Assembly: GCA_022786605.1 (NCBI GenBank)
Contig: JALFWW010000016.1
Span: forward strand, 62,001-126,000
Direction: 5' to 3'
Source of the DNA: Clostridia bacterium
GTDB taxonomy: Bacteria > Bacillota > Clostridia > Lachnospirales > Anaerotignaceae
Length of the DNA stretch: 64,000 nt
Positions 7,924 to 17,165 of the stretch are shown here, in pieces. Every line of letters starts with the position of its first letter. Position 1 is the first letter of the stretch. The notes below the pieces were generated by a model. It had not been told where the DNA came from, searched no databases, and saw only the letters and a program-made list of their open reading frames with translations. The translations under genes and the position numbers were made by a program.

Positions 7924-10545
7924 ATGGCGAAAATAACACCCATGATGGAGCAGTACTTTGCGATCAAAGAACAGTATAAGCATTGTCTGCTTTTTTTCCG
8001 CTTGGGCGATTTTTATGAGATGTTTTTTGAAGATGCCGTCATCGCCTCAAAAGAACTGGAAATTACATTGACGGGAAAAGACTGGGGGCAGGAGGAGCGC
8101 GCGCCTATGTGCGGCGTGCCTTTTCACAGTGCTGATGGATATATTGCCCGTCTTGTGGAAAAAGGTTACCATGTAGCCATTTGTGAACAGGTGGAAGACC
8201 CTAAACAGGCAAAAGGCATTGTAAAACGGGAAGTCATCCGTGTCATCACCCCTGGTACTGTCTTAGATCATACAGTGCTGGATGAAAGCAAGAACAATTA
8301 CATCATGTCTATTTTTGGCGGGAAAAACGGCTACGGTTTGAGTGTCTGCGATGTTTCCACAGGGGAATTCCAGACAACAGAATTCCCGACCATTCTGGCG
8401 GCTTCCCGTATTCTGGATGAAATGGCACGTTTTTCTCCGGCGGAAGTGGTGTGCAATGAAGCCTTTTTGGAACATCCTGTGGCAAAGGATTTGAAAGAGC
8501 GTTTCCGCATTGCTTTCAGTGATTTGGATAACCGCATGTTTGCCTACGCTACAGCCAAAGATACACTGGAACATCATTTCCATGTAACTTCTCTGGATGG
8601 TTTTGGACTGGCGAAAAAAGAAATTGCTGTTTCCGCGGCAGGGGGACTGCTTTGGTACCTCTTAGAAACCCAGAAAAATGATCTGGAGCATATTTCTGTG
8701 CTGAAATATTATACCATTGGTGATTTTATGCCCTTGGATGTTGCTAGCCGGAGAAATCTGGAACTGACAGAAACCATGCGGGAGAAAAACAAAAAAGGCT
8801 CTCTGCTGAGCGTGCTGGATGAAACCAAAACAGCCATGGGTGCCAGAACATTGAGAAAATGGGTGGAACAGCCTTTGCTTTCTGCAGCAGAAATCTGCAA
8901 GCGTCTGGATGCCGTGGAAGAGCTGAAAAACGATTTGTTCCTGCGGGAAGAAATCAAGGATATTCTCCGCACCATGTTTGACTTTGAGCGTATCATGGGG
9001 CGCGTGGTATATCAGACAGCCAATGCCAGAGAGTTGTCCATGCTGAAAAATTCCATTGAAAATCTGCCTTTGCTGAAGCGAACACTGGGCAGATGCAAAA
9101 GCCCTTATTTGCAGGAAATCTATGAAAAACTGGACCCTCTGGAAAACATCCATGACCTCATCGCGCAGGCTATCGTGGAAGACCCTCCATTTTCTGTGAG
9201 AGAAGGTGGCATGATCCAGACCGGGTATTCCGATGAACTGGATACCTATACAAAAGCCAAAACAGAAGGCAAGGCTTGGATCGAACAGATGGAAGAAGAA
9301 GAACGGGAAAAAACAGGCATCAAAAACCTGAAAATCCGTTTCAATAAAGTTTTCGGCTATTATCTGGAAGTGACAAAGTCCAATCTGGAGGATGTGCCGG
9401 AAAATTATATCCGCAAACAGACCCTTGCAAACTGCGAGCGTTTTATCACACCGGAACTGAATGATCTGGCAGAACTGATTCTGGGTTCTGAAGAAAAAAT
9501 CGTAGATTTGGAATATCAGCTCTTTACAGAAATCCGTAACGCCGTTGCGGCAGAAGTGGAACGGATTCAGCTTTGCGCCCACATCATTTCTGTCATTGAC
9601 GCATTGCAGTCTTTGGCAGAGGTTGCGGAAAAACAGAATTATACCAAACCTGTGGTGGATGAAGGCGATATCATCGACATCAAAGAAGGTCGCCACCCTG
9701 TGGTGGAAAAAGCCATGGCAGGACAGTTTATCTCCAATGATACTTATCTGGACAGCGGCGATACCCGTTTGGCAATCATCACCGGTCCCAATATGGCAGG
9801 GAAATCTACGTATATGCGACAGACAGCTCTCATTGTGCTTATGGCACAGATCGGCAGTTTTGTGCCTGCGTCATCTGCTCATATCGGTGTCGTTGACCGC
9901 ATTTTCACCCGTGTAGGGGCTTCTGACGACTTGAGTGCCGGACAGAGTACCTTTATGGTGGAAATGACAGAAGTAGCAAATATCCTGCACCACGCCACAC
10001 CAAAGAGTCTGTTGATTCTGGACGAAATCGGCAGAGGTACCAGTACATTCGACGGTTTGAGTATTGCGTGGGCGGTGTTGGAATATATTGCGGATACAAA
10101 GCACGTGGGAGCGAAAACCCTTTTTGCTACCCATTATCATGAACTGACAGAACTGGAAGGCAAACTGGCAGGTGTGAAAAACTACTGCATTGCCGTACAG
10201 GAACAGGGAGAGGACATCATCTTCCTGCGTAAAATCCAGCGGGGCGGCGCAGACCATAGCTATGGCGTGCAGGTTGCACGTCTGGCTGGATTGCCGCCGA
10301 AAGTCATCAAACGCAGCAATCAGATTTTGAAACAGCTGAACGCGGCAGATATTACGAAAAAAGCGAAAAAAATCGCGGTGGAATCTCAGGAACAGCAGGA
10401 AGAAACCGTACAGCAGGTGAATATGTTCAACATGGGTGAAATGCAGCTGACAGAAGAACTGAAACAGTTGGATGTCATGGCAATGACGCCCATTGAAGCC
10501 CTGCAAAAACTTTTTGACCTTCAGAAAAAGGCAAAGGGTATGTGA
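7924..10545 (+). CDS. mutS: DNA mismatch repair protein MutS
   Basis: This is a full-length 873-aa MutS that recognises mispairs and recruits MutL. Residues 24-34 carry the mismatch-wedging F-x-E motif (F30-Y31-E32 in LGDFYEMF). The clamp and lever domains follow, then the C-terminal ABC-type ATPase with Walker A GPNMAGKST at 621-629. The Walker B/D-loop segment is LLILDEIGRGTSTFDG and the switch histidine is in ATHYHEL. The C terminus (IEALQKLFDLQKKAK) is the short MutS dimer/tetramer tail. The ATG follows AAAGGAGAAGGATGA. mutL follows after about 18 bp. Confidence 0.98.
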   Translation: MAKITPMMEQYFAIKEQYKHCLLFFRLGDFYEMFFEDAVIASKELEITLTGKDWGQEERAPMCGVPFHSADGYIARLVEKGYHVAICEQVEDPKQAKGIVKREVIRVITPGTVLDHTVLDESKNNYIMSIFGGKNGYGLSVCDVSTGEFQTTEFPTILAASRILDEMARFSPAEVVCNEAFLEHPVAKDLKERFRIAFSDLDNRMFAYATAKDTLEHHFHVTSLDGFGLAKKEIAVSAAGGLLWYLLETQKNDLEHISVLKYYTIGDFMPLDVASRRNLELTETMREKNKKGSLLSVLDETKTAMGARTLRKWVEQPLLSAAEICKRLDAVEELKNDLFLREEIKDILRTMFDFERIMGRVVYQTANARELSMLKNSIENLPLLKRTLGRCKSPYLQEIYEKLDPLENIHDLIAQAIVEDPPFSVREGGMIQTGYSDELDTYTKAKTEGKAWIEQMEEEEREKTGIKNLKIRFNKVFGYYLEVTKSNLEDVPENYIRKQTLANCERFITPELNDLAELILGSEEKIVDLEYQLFTEIRNAVAAEVERIQLCAHIISVIDALQSLAEVAEKQNYTKPVVDEGDIIDIKEGRHPVVEKAMAGQFISNDTYLDSGDTRLAIITGPNMAGKSTYMRQTALIVLMAQIGSFVPASSAHIGVVDRIFTRVGASDDLSAGQSTFMVEMTEVANILHHATPKSLLILDEIGRGTSTFDGLSIAWAVLEYIADTKHVGAKTLFATHYHELTELEGKLAGVKNYCIAVQEQGEDIIFLRKIQRGGADHSYGVQVARLAGLPPKVIKRSNQILKQLNAADITKKAKKIAVESQEQQEETVQQVNMFNMGEMQLTEELKQLDVMAMTPIEALQKLFDLQKKAKGM

Positions 10546-10563
10546 TAGAAAGGAGGAATGTAT

Positions 10564-12549
10564 TTGCAAAAGATACAACTTCTTGACCAGAAAACAATCA
10601 ATAAAATTGCGGCAGGGGAAGTGGTAGAATCCCCCAAGTCCGTAGTCAAAGAACTGACGGAAAACGCCATGGACGCCGGTGCAAGCACCGTGACAGTGGA
10701 AATAAAGGAAGGCGGCATTTCTTACATCCGTGTGACAGATAACGGCTGCGGTATTCCTAAGGAGCAGGTAAAAGAAGCCTTCCTCCGCCATGCTACCAGC
10801 AAACTGTCCCAGATTGAGGATTTGGAACACCTCTATACCATGGGGTTCCGTGGGGAGGCATTGGCGTCTATTGCGGCTGTTTCTCAGGTGGAAATGACTA
10901 CCCGCACCAAAGATGAGGAAACAGGTACCCGTATTGAAATCAGCGCCGGAGAAGTGAAATCTTTTCAGGATGTAGCATGCACGGAAGGCACAACAGTCAT
11001 TGTCCGCAATCTCTTTTATAACGTGCCTGCAAGACGAAAATTCCTGAAAAAACCGGCAACGGAAAGCGGTTATGTTTCTGACCTCATGAATAAATTGGCG
11101 TTGGGACATCCGGAACTTTCTTTTCGTTATGTTAATAACGGCTCTACTATGCTTCATACAGCAGGAAATGGCGACGCGAAAGCTTCTGTATTTTATGTTT
11201 ACGGCAAAGAAGCAGCAACTTCCATGATGGAAATTTCATTTGAAAGAGGAGATTATCGCTTGTCAGGGCTTATCGGAAAACCGGAATTGTCCAGAGGCAA
11301 CCGGAATTATGAAAATCTGTTCATCAACGGTCGTTTCATCAAAAACCGCATTGTTTCCTCTGCCGTGGAGGATGCTTATAAAACCAGAATCATGATCGGG
11401 AAATTCCCTGTTTATGTGCTGAATCTGGAAGTGGATGCGGCACAGGTGGATGTGAACGTGCATCCGGCAAAATTGGAAGTACGGTTTAAAAATGATGATG
11501 AAGTTTACGACTTTTTCTATGACGCCATTTCTTCCGCTTTTCAGGATCAGGTGCTGATTCCCAGAAGCAGCTGGGAAAAGAAACCGGCGGCAGAGCCAAA
11601 GCCGCAGGTGGAACAGCAGAGCCTTGTGGATATGATTCTTCAGCGGAAAGCGGAACTGCCGGAAATGCCTGTGGAAGAACAGGTTGAGCCGGAAAAGACT
11701 GTTGTCACAGAAAAATCTGTTCTTACAGAGAAACCGACAGCGGAAAAAACATATCATATATCTCTTTCGGAACCACCCAAGGCAGGGGCTGGTCCCAGTG
11801 TAGACCAGCTTTTGAAACGGAAACAGCCGGAACGGTCTGTGGTACGGGAAGAAGTTGCTTCCTATACAGCGGAAACCCCTGTGGTTCCGGCAGATTTTGC
11901 GGTGGACGGCATTTCCGAAGAAAAAACTGTGGAAAAAGTGGAAACACCATTGCAGAAACAGGCATTTTTCCATAACTATAAGATCATTGGGCAGATTTTC
12001 CGCACATACTGGATGGTGGAACAAGGGGATTGTGTGTATCTCATTGACCAGCATGCAGCTCATGAACGGATTCTCTATGAAAATCTCATGAACCAGTTCC
12101 GTCAGGAGTCTGTCATTTCTCAGCGTCTGGTAAGCCCTGTGATGCTGCGGCTCACACCTATGGAAACACAGATTTTGAAAGATAATCGGGAACTTTTGGA
12201 ACGCTTTGGCTTTGGTTTTGAAGTTTTCGGCAGTGATACTTTTGGGCTGAATGCCGTTCCCGTACTGCTGAAAGAACCCAGCGGCGTAGGATTTTTTATG
12301 GAAATACTGGATGCCATCAGTGATGGAACAGTTTCCAATGTATACGACACAAAAATTTTAGCGGTGGCAACCATGGCATGCAAAGCGGCAGTGAAAGGTC
12401 ATGACCGTTTGAGCATCCAGGAGGCAGAATCTCTCATTTCTCAGCTTTTGAAGCTGGAAAATCCCTTTACCTGCCCCCATGGACGCCCGACTATCATTGA
12501 GCTGACCCGCTATGAACTGGAAAAGAAATTCAAACGCATACAGAATTGA
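10564..12549 (+). CDS. mutL: DNA mismatch repair protein MutL (endonuclease type)
   Basis: MutL couples mismatch recognition to strand incision. The N-terminal GHKL ATPase shows ENAMDAGAS, DNGCGI and GFRGEALASI. A variable acidic/proline linker (residues ~330-460) precedes the C-terminal dimerisation domain. That domain has the metal-dependent nickase motif DQHAAHERILYE plus ACKAAVKGHD and CPHGRP, as expected in bacteria without MutH. TTG at 10564 is chosen because AGGAGG at 10551-10556 lies 7 nt before it; the in-frame ATG at 10558 abuts the Shine-Dalgarno. It is 661 aa from this start. miaA follows within a few bases. Confidence 0.97.
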   Translation: MQKIQLLDQKTINKIAAGEVVESPKSVVKELTENAMDAGASTVTVEIKEGGISYIRVTDNGCGIPKEQVKEAFLRHATSKLSQIEDLEHLYTMGFRGEALASIAAVSQVEMTTRTKDEETGTRIEISAGEVKSFQDVACTEGTTVIVRNLFYNVPARRKFLKKPATESGYVSDLMNKLALGHPELSFRYVNNGSTMLHTAGNGDAKASVFYVYGKEAATSMMEISFERGDYRLSGLIGKPELSRGNRNYENLFINGRFIKNRIVSSAVEDAYKTRIMIGKFPVYVLNLEVDAAQVDVNVHPAKLEVRFKNDDEVYDFFYDAISSAFQDQVLIPRSSWEKKPAAEPKPQVEQQSLVDMILQRKAELPEMPVEEQVEPEKTVVTEKSVLTEKPTAEKTYHISLSEPPKAGAGPSVDQLLKRKQPERSVVREEVASYTAETPVVPADFAVDGISEEKTVEKVETPLQKQAFFHNYKIIGQIFRTYWMVEQGDCVYLIDQHAAHERILYENLMNQFRQESVISQRLVSPVMLRLTPMETQILKDNRELLERFGFGFEVFGSDTFGLNAVPVLLKEPSGVGFFMEILDAISDGTVSNVYDTKILAVATMACKAAVKGHDRLSIQEAESLISQLLKLENPFTCPHGRPTIIELTRYELEKKFKRIQN

Positions 12550-12558
12550 GGGATGTCC

Positions 12559-13521
12559 ATGAAAAAACCGCTTATTATCATTGGCGGGCCTACGGCCTGC
12601 GGCAAAACAGCCATGTCTATCCTGCTGGCAAAGAAAATCGGCGGTGAGATCATTTCTGCCGATTCCATGCAGGTTTATCGTTATATGGATATTGGCACAG
12701 CCAAAGTGACGAAAGAGGAAGCTGACGGCGTACCCCATTATCTCATTGACGAGTTTGATCCTGATGAGGAATATAATGTCATGATCTTCCAGCAGAAAGC
12801 TAAGGCATATATGGAAGAAATCTGGGCAAAAGGAAAAATTCCCATTGTGGTAGGAGGTACCGGCTTTTATATCAACGCATTGCTTTATGACAATGCTTTT
12901 ACAGAAACAGATGGTGATGACAGTTTTCGCCAGGCATGTTATAAACAGGCAGAAGCAGAAGGACCGGAAGTCCTTTTCCAGAAGCTCTTGGAAATTGACC
13001 CGGAATATGCTGCCACTACTCACGCAAATAATGTAAAACGTGTGACCCGCGCCTTGGAATATCACCACATGACAGGGCAGAAATTTTCTGACCATAACGC
13101 GGAACAGAAACAGAAAGAATCTCCTTATGCGGCGGCAGTCATCATCCTGACCATGGAACGTCAGAAGCTCTATGAGCGCATCGAACAGCGGGTAGACCTG
13201 ATGATGGAAGCCGGTCTGCTGGATGAAGTGAAGGGACTTCTGGACAGAGGCTATGACGGTAGTCTGGTTTCCATGCAGGGACTGGGATATAAGGAGTTTT
13301 TGCCGTACTTTGCTGGAGAGATTTCTCTGGAGGATGCGGTGACGGAACTGAAAACAGGCACAAGACGTTTTGCCAAACGTCAGCTTACCTGGTTCCGCAG
13401 ACAGATCGACGGTCTGTGGATTGATCTTTCTCTGACAGATAAAGAAACGGCTCTTGCGGATATGCTGGATTATGTGAAGCAGTGCGGCATTTCTCTGCCG
13501 GAAGAAAGCGGGGAGGCGTAA
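12559..13521 (+). CDS. miaA: tRNA dimethylallyltransferase
   Basis: MiaA transfers a dimethylallyl group to A37 of UNN-reading tRNAs, giving the substrate of MiaB encoded upstream. The 320-aa protein starts MKKPLIIIGGPTACGKT (P-loop). It continues with the substrate-binding DSMQVYRYMDIGTAK, VGGTGFYINALLY and the LTWFRRQ segment near the C terminus. ATG at 12559 is preferred over ATG at 12553 because GAGGG, overlapping the mutL stop, is 6 nt upstream. It is translationally linked to mutL and to the next gene, which begins 3 bp after its stop. Confidence 0.96.
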   Translation: MKKPLIIIGGPTACGKTAMSILLAKKIGGEIISADSMQVYRYMDIGTAKVTKEEADGVPHYLIDEFDPDEEYNVMIFQQKAKAYMEEIWAKGKIPIVVGGTGFYINALLYDNAFTETDGDDSFRQACYKQAEAEGPEVLFQKLLEIDPEYAATTHANNVKRVTRALEYHHMTGQKFSDHNAEQKQKESPYAAAVIILTMERQKLYERIEQRVDLMMEAGLLDEVKGLLDRGYDGSLVSMQGLGYKEFLPYFAGEISLEDAVTELKTGTRRFAKRQLTWFRRQIDGLWIDLSLTDKETALADMLDYVKQCGISLPEESGEA

Positions 13522-13524
13522 GAT

Positions 13525-14457
13525 ATGTGGACAGAGGAACTTTTCGGGTTTACTTTTTTTCAGCTTTTTTATTATTTTATGCTTTACAGCTTTCTGGGCT
13601 GGGCAATGGAATCGGCTTTTGTTTCCATTACCACAAAAGAATGGGTGAACCGTGGCTTTATCAATGGTCCTCTTTGTCCCATTTATGGCACAGGAGCGTT
13701 ACTTATTTTGGTTTTGCTCTCACCTGTGCAGGAAAATCTACTGCTTTTGTTTTGCGGCGGCTTTCTGGTGGCAACGGTGGTGGAATATGCCATTGCGGTA
13801 TTGCTGGAAAAACTTTTTCACGCTTCCTGGTGGGACTACAGCAAGAAAAAGTTTAATATCAAAGGACGTGTCTGCCTGGAACGCTCTGTGGAGTGGGGGC
13901 TTTTGACTGTATTTGTCATGCGTTTCATTCAGCCGGCGGTTGCGGATTTTGTGGCAAAAATCCCTCTTGTGTTGGGGGAATGTGTGGGCACGGCACTGAT
14001 GATCTACCTTTTTGCAGACGCGGGCGTTACCGTACAGCAGATTCTGCATTTGAACGAAAAACTGGCGCATTTGAGCGAAGCGAGAGAAGAACTCCGTGCC
14101 AAGCTGGAAAGCACAAAATTGTATACTGCCCGTCAGGAACTGGCGGAATATTTTGAAAATCATCCAACGGCTGAATTTCTCCGGGAATGGAAAGCCCGTA
14201 TGGACGAAACCTTTGGAGATATCGAACAGATGCAGCTGGAAGAAAGACTCCGTGGAGAATATATTTTCAACGAAATTCGGGAACGACTGGAATATAAAGC
14301 CCGCGCGCTGGAACAGGATACGCGTGTACAGCGTCGTTTGATGAAGGCTTTTCCGGGACTGCGTTCCAAACGCTTTGACAAGGAACTGCAGGAAATGCGT
14401 GCACAGATGGAAGCGCGCAAAAGAAACAGAAAACAACAGAAAGGAGAACAGAAATGA
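13525..14457 (+). CDS. Putative membrane protein, CmpB/DUF1113 type
   Basis: This 310-aa protein starts with five or so membrane segments. They carry the signature FLGWAMESAF...NRGFINGPLCPIYGTGA and WWDYSKKKFNIKGRVCLE, typical of the family labelled 'putative ABC transporter permease CmpB' (formerly DUF1113). Residues ~180-310 are a charged, helical cytoplasmic tail likely to form coiled coil (HLNEKLAHLSEAREELRAKLE). The function of the family is not established. It is tightly packed after miaA and its stop overlaps the start of the next gene by ATGA, which suggests a role linked to the cell envelope enzyme downstream. Confidence 0.75.
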   Translation: MWTEELFGFTFFQLFYYFMLYSFLGWAMESAFVSITTKEWVNRGFINGPLCPIYGTGALLILVLLSPVQENLLLLFCGGFLVATVVEYAIAVLLEKLFHASWWDYSKKKFNIKGRVCLERSVEWGLLTVFVMRFIQPAVADFVAKIPLVLGECVGTALMIYLFADAGVTVQQILHLNEKLAHLSEAREELRAKLESTKLYTARQELAEYFENHPTAEFLREWKARMDETFGDIEQMQLEERLRGEYIFNEIRERLEYKARALEQDTRVQRRLMKAFPGLRSKRFDKELQEMRAQMEARKRNRKQQKGEQK

Positions 14458-16100
14458 AAAAGCGGTGGCATAAAGTCCTTGCTTTGACGCTGGCGGCAGC
14501 CCTTTGTCTGGGTGCGGTCGGATGCGGAAAAGAAGAAGGTACGACCGAAGAACAGCAGGTAACCACTGAAACGGAAGGTACTGAAGGACAGGAAAATACA
14601 GAAAATCAGGAAGATACGGAAGATGGAACTGCCCATGAGGCAGAAGGCAAAGAAAATCAGGCGGAAGGTGCAAAGGAACCAGAAGAAAATGGGTCAACAG
14701 CTGAAACGGAAGGCGCTGCTGCCAGCCCTATGACACTGCAGGAAGTTTGGCTTCAGGCTGATGGTGCGCCTACCATTACAGCGGAGTCCGCACTGCTCAT
14801 CGATCAGGAAAGCGGCACTATCCTTTATGAAAAAAACGCAAAAGAAAAAATCTATCCTGCCAGCGTGACAAAAATCATCACGGCGCTGGTTGTTATGGAC
14901 TATCTGCAGCCTGATGAAATCATCACGGTCGGCACAGAAATCAACGAAGTGACACTGGATTCCAGTAAAGCTGGTCATGTGCTGAATGAAAAACTGACAG
15001 TGGAAAATGCTCTGAGAGGTCTTTTGATGCCTTCTGGCAATGACTCTGCCAATGTACTGGCAGCGGCTACAGCAAGAAAAGCGGAAAACGACGAAGATAT
15101 GTCTTTTGCCAAATGTGAAGCGGTATTTACTGATCTGATGAACAAAAAAGCGGAAGAATTGGGTGCAGTCAACAGCCATTTCACCAATGCCCATGGCTAC
15201 CATGATGAAAACCATTATTCCTGTGCTTATGACATGGCATTGTTTGCCATGGCGTTCATGCAGAATGAAACATTGGCGGAAATCGTTTCTGAAAAGAGCT
15301 ATTCCGGCAATGGGGCAGATGGACAGTTTGCGGATGATCCCGAAGTGATCACACAGGATTATAACTGGGTGAGCCATAACTATCTCATTACCGATAATGA
15401 ATATCAGTATGCTTATGCTACAGGCTTGAAAACCGGTTTTACGGATGAAGCGGGAGAATGTCTGACCGCATCAGCGGAAAAAGACGATATGAAGCTGATT
15501 TCTGTACTGTTCAAAGGCAGTGACCCCGCTCGCTGGACAGAAAGCACCAGTCTGCTGGAATATGGCTTCAATAATTATGCTCGTGTAGAACTGACAGCGG
15601 CAGGTGCAGCCATCGAAGAAGTACCTTTGACAAAACATAATAAACTGCAGGGCGATACTGTACCTCTGGTTTACCAGAATGCGCTGGTAACTTATTTGCC
15701 TACAGATGCCGTTGACAGCGTGGAAACAACTGTTACCATTCTGGATGATTACAAAGTGGAAGAAAAAGACGGCACTGTGAAGGTGAAAGCACCTTTGACA
15801 AAAGGTGAGGAAATCGCTACAGTGACATACACCATTGACGGCAAAGAAGTGGCACAGATGCCTGCTTACGCTGGTGCGGATGTTGAAAAAGGTACCATCT
15901 TCAACAATATCTGGTATGGACTGAAAACATTCTTCTCCCACCTGTTCTCTTTGAAAGGTCTGATCACTGTTGTTGTGATCGTTGTGATTCTGGTAATCAT
16001 TTATCTGATCCTGAAACGGATGCGCTATGGCGGACACCGCAGAAGAGGCGGTTACACATTGAAGAGTCCTTCCCGCCGCAGAGGCAGAAGACGTTGGTAA
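14454..16100 (+). CDS. D-alanyl-D-alanine carboxypeptidase (PBP5/DacF type), lipoprotein
   Basis: This is a penicillin-binding serine D,D-carboxypeptidase that trims peptidoglycan stem peptides outside the membrane. The catalytic motifs are S137-x-x-K140 (PASVTKI), S194-G195-N196 and K326-T327-G328. The N terminus is a lipoprotein signal with lipobox LGAVGC, followed by a low-complexity acidic E/T/N-rich linker to about residue 85. The C terminus has a second hydrophobic segment (LITVVVIVVILVIIYLIL) then a highly basic tail (RRRGRRRW). Anchoring at both ends is unusual, since PBP5 proteins normally use only a C-terminal amphipathic helix. It overlaps the upstream gene by 4 nt. Confidence 0.92.
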   Translation: MKKRWHKVLALTLAAALCLGAVGCGKEEGTTEEQQVTTETEGTEGQENTENQEDTEDGTAHEAEGKENQAEGAKEPEENGSTAETEGAAASPMTLQEVWLQADGAPTITAESALLIDQESGTILYEKNAKEKIYPASVTKIITALVVMDYLQPDEIITVGTEINEVTLDSSKAGHVLNEKLTVENALRGLLMPSGNDSANVLAAATARKAENDEDMSFAKCEAVFTDLMNKKAEELGAVNSHFTNAHGYHDENHYSCAYDMALFAMAFMQNETLAEIVSEKSYSGNGADGQFADDPEVITQDYNWVSHNYLITDNEYQYAYATGLKTGFTDEAGECLTASAEKDDMKLISVLFKGSDPARWTESTSLLEYGFNNYARVELTAAGAAIEEVPLTKHNKLQGDTVPLVYQNALVTYLPTDAVDSVETTVTILDDYKVEEKDGTVKVKAPLTKGEEIATVTYTIDGKEVAQMPAYAGADVEKGTIFNNIWYGLKTFFSHLFSLKGLITVVVIVVILVIIYLILKRMRYGGHRRRGGYTLKSPSRRRGRRRW

Positions 16101-16166
16101 GAAAGCGATTGGTTTTTTTATGAAAAATCCTAAAGTATCAGTCAAAAGAAATAATGATTGAATTGG

Positions 16167-16206
16167 ACGGCATGGTTTCTGAATGAAACTATGCCGTTTT
16201 TTCGTT
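16167..16206 (+). terminator. Rho-independent terminator
   Basis: ACGGCATGGTTTC (16167-16179) pairs with GAAACTATGCCGT (16185-16197), followed by TTTTTT. It ends the miaB-dac transcription unit. The rest of 16207-16360 shows nothing recognisable. Confidence 0.85.
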
Positions 16207-16367
16207 ACATCAGCGGCAGAAGGCGTATTTGTTTATGGCGATGAATCGTCATACAAAAAGGGGAAAATAAGTGTTTTATAAATGATATTCTCTATTTTAT
16301 CCAAGATGGTTTTATGCTGGGGATCATGGATTCAAGATATATGCAAACGTCTTAGGATAGAGTCATA

Positions 16368-16396
16368 TTGACAGCAGAAAAAAAGTATGTTATCTT
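16368..16396 (+). promoter_or_regulatory. Strong sigma-A promoter for the TetR gene
   Basis: TTGACA, 17 nt, TATCTT. The predicted start site falls in the palindrome at 16401-16417. Confidence 0.8.
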
Positions 16397-16400
16397 CTAT

Positions 16401-16417
16401 ACAGACTAATGGTCTGT
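16401..16417. promoter_or_regulatory. Palindromic operator, TetR autoregulation
   Basis: ACAGAC and GTCTGT arms are separated by 5 nt. The site covers the predicted transcription start and lies directly before the ribosome binding site of the TetR gene, as expected for autorepression. Confidence 0.65.
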
Positions 16418-16430
16418 AAGGAGGATTGCT

Positions 16431-17072
16431 ATGGCAAGGAATAAATATCCAGAGGAAACTGTCAAATTGATTTTAGATGTGGCTGCTCGTCTGTTTGCGG
16501 AAAAAGGGTATGACAGGACTTCTTTACAGGATATTATCAACGAAACAAAGCTTTCCAAAGGTGCGATTTATCATCATTTTGCGTCAAAGGAGGATATCTT
16601 GGAAGCTATTTTCGATCGTATTGGGGCGGAAAATACGGCAGTATTGGCAAAAGTAAGGGATGACAAAAGTGTAAACGGTCTGGAGAAACTTCGCAGTATT
16701 ATTCGGACTGCGGTGTGTCACGCAAATCAAAGCCTGATGTTGACGATTACCCCTGATTTATTAGAAAATCCAAGATTTTTATCTTTACAAATCAGCCAGA
16801 TTTATGAGATGGTAGCTCCTAATTTTATAGAGCCGATTTTGAGGCAGGGAATGGAGGATGGCTCTATCCCAATTGAACATCCCAAAGAAATTGCCGAAAC
16901 AATCATGATTTTAACGAATATCTGGCTCAACCCATTGGTAAACCAAACAGATGCGCAAGGGATGCGGGAAAGATGCAATACATTCAATCATTTGATGAGT
17001 GGTATTGGCATTGGTATTTTGCTGGATGAAGATTTGATTGAAGCATATAGCGGTTTTTGCAAACAGCAGTGA
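16431..17072 (+). CDS. TetR/AcrR family transcriptional regulator
   Basis: This 213-aa regulator has an N-terminal TetR helix-turn-helix (residues ~8-55: LILDVAARLFAEKGYDRTSLQDI...LSKGAIYHHFASKEDILEAIF). The helical C-terminal ligand domain has no obvious family-specific signature. It is expected to repress itself and the MFS exporter 93 bp downstream until a toxic ligand binds. A palindrome sits on its own promoter and another, different palindrome lies before the MFS gene. The SD AAGGAGG is well placed. The ligand is unknown. Confidence 0.9.
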   Translation: MARNKYPEETVKLILDVAARLFAEKGYDRTSLQDIINETKLSKGAIYHHFASKEDILEAIFDRIGAENTAVLAKVRDDKSVNGLEKLRSIIRTAVCHANQSLMLTITPDLLENPRFLSLQISQIYEMVAPNFIEPILRQGMEDGSIPIEHPKEIAETIMILTNIWLNPLVNQTDAQGMRERCNTFNHLMSGIGIGILLDEDLIEAYSGFCKQQ

Positions 17073-17121
17073 TATTAAAAATAGACTGTCCACGAAGGAC
17101 GGTTTATTTTAGGGTTTATAC

Positions 17122-17138
17122 AAACCGACGGTCGGTTT
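17122..17138. promoter_or_regulatory. Palindromic operator before the MFS gene
   Basis: AAACCGAC-G-GTCGGTTT is a perfect 8+1+8 palindrome 27 nt before the MFS start codon. It shares the GAC/GTC half-site core with the site before the TetR gene, although the spacing differs. Confidence 0.65.
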
Positions 17139-17165
17139 ATATAAAATAAAAAAGGAGGAATTCAT

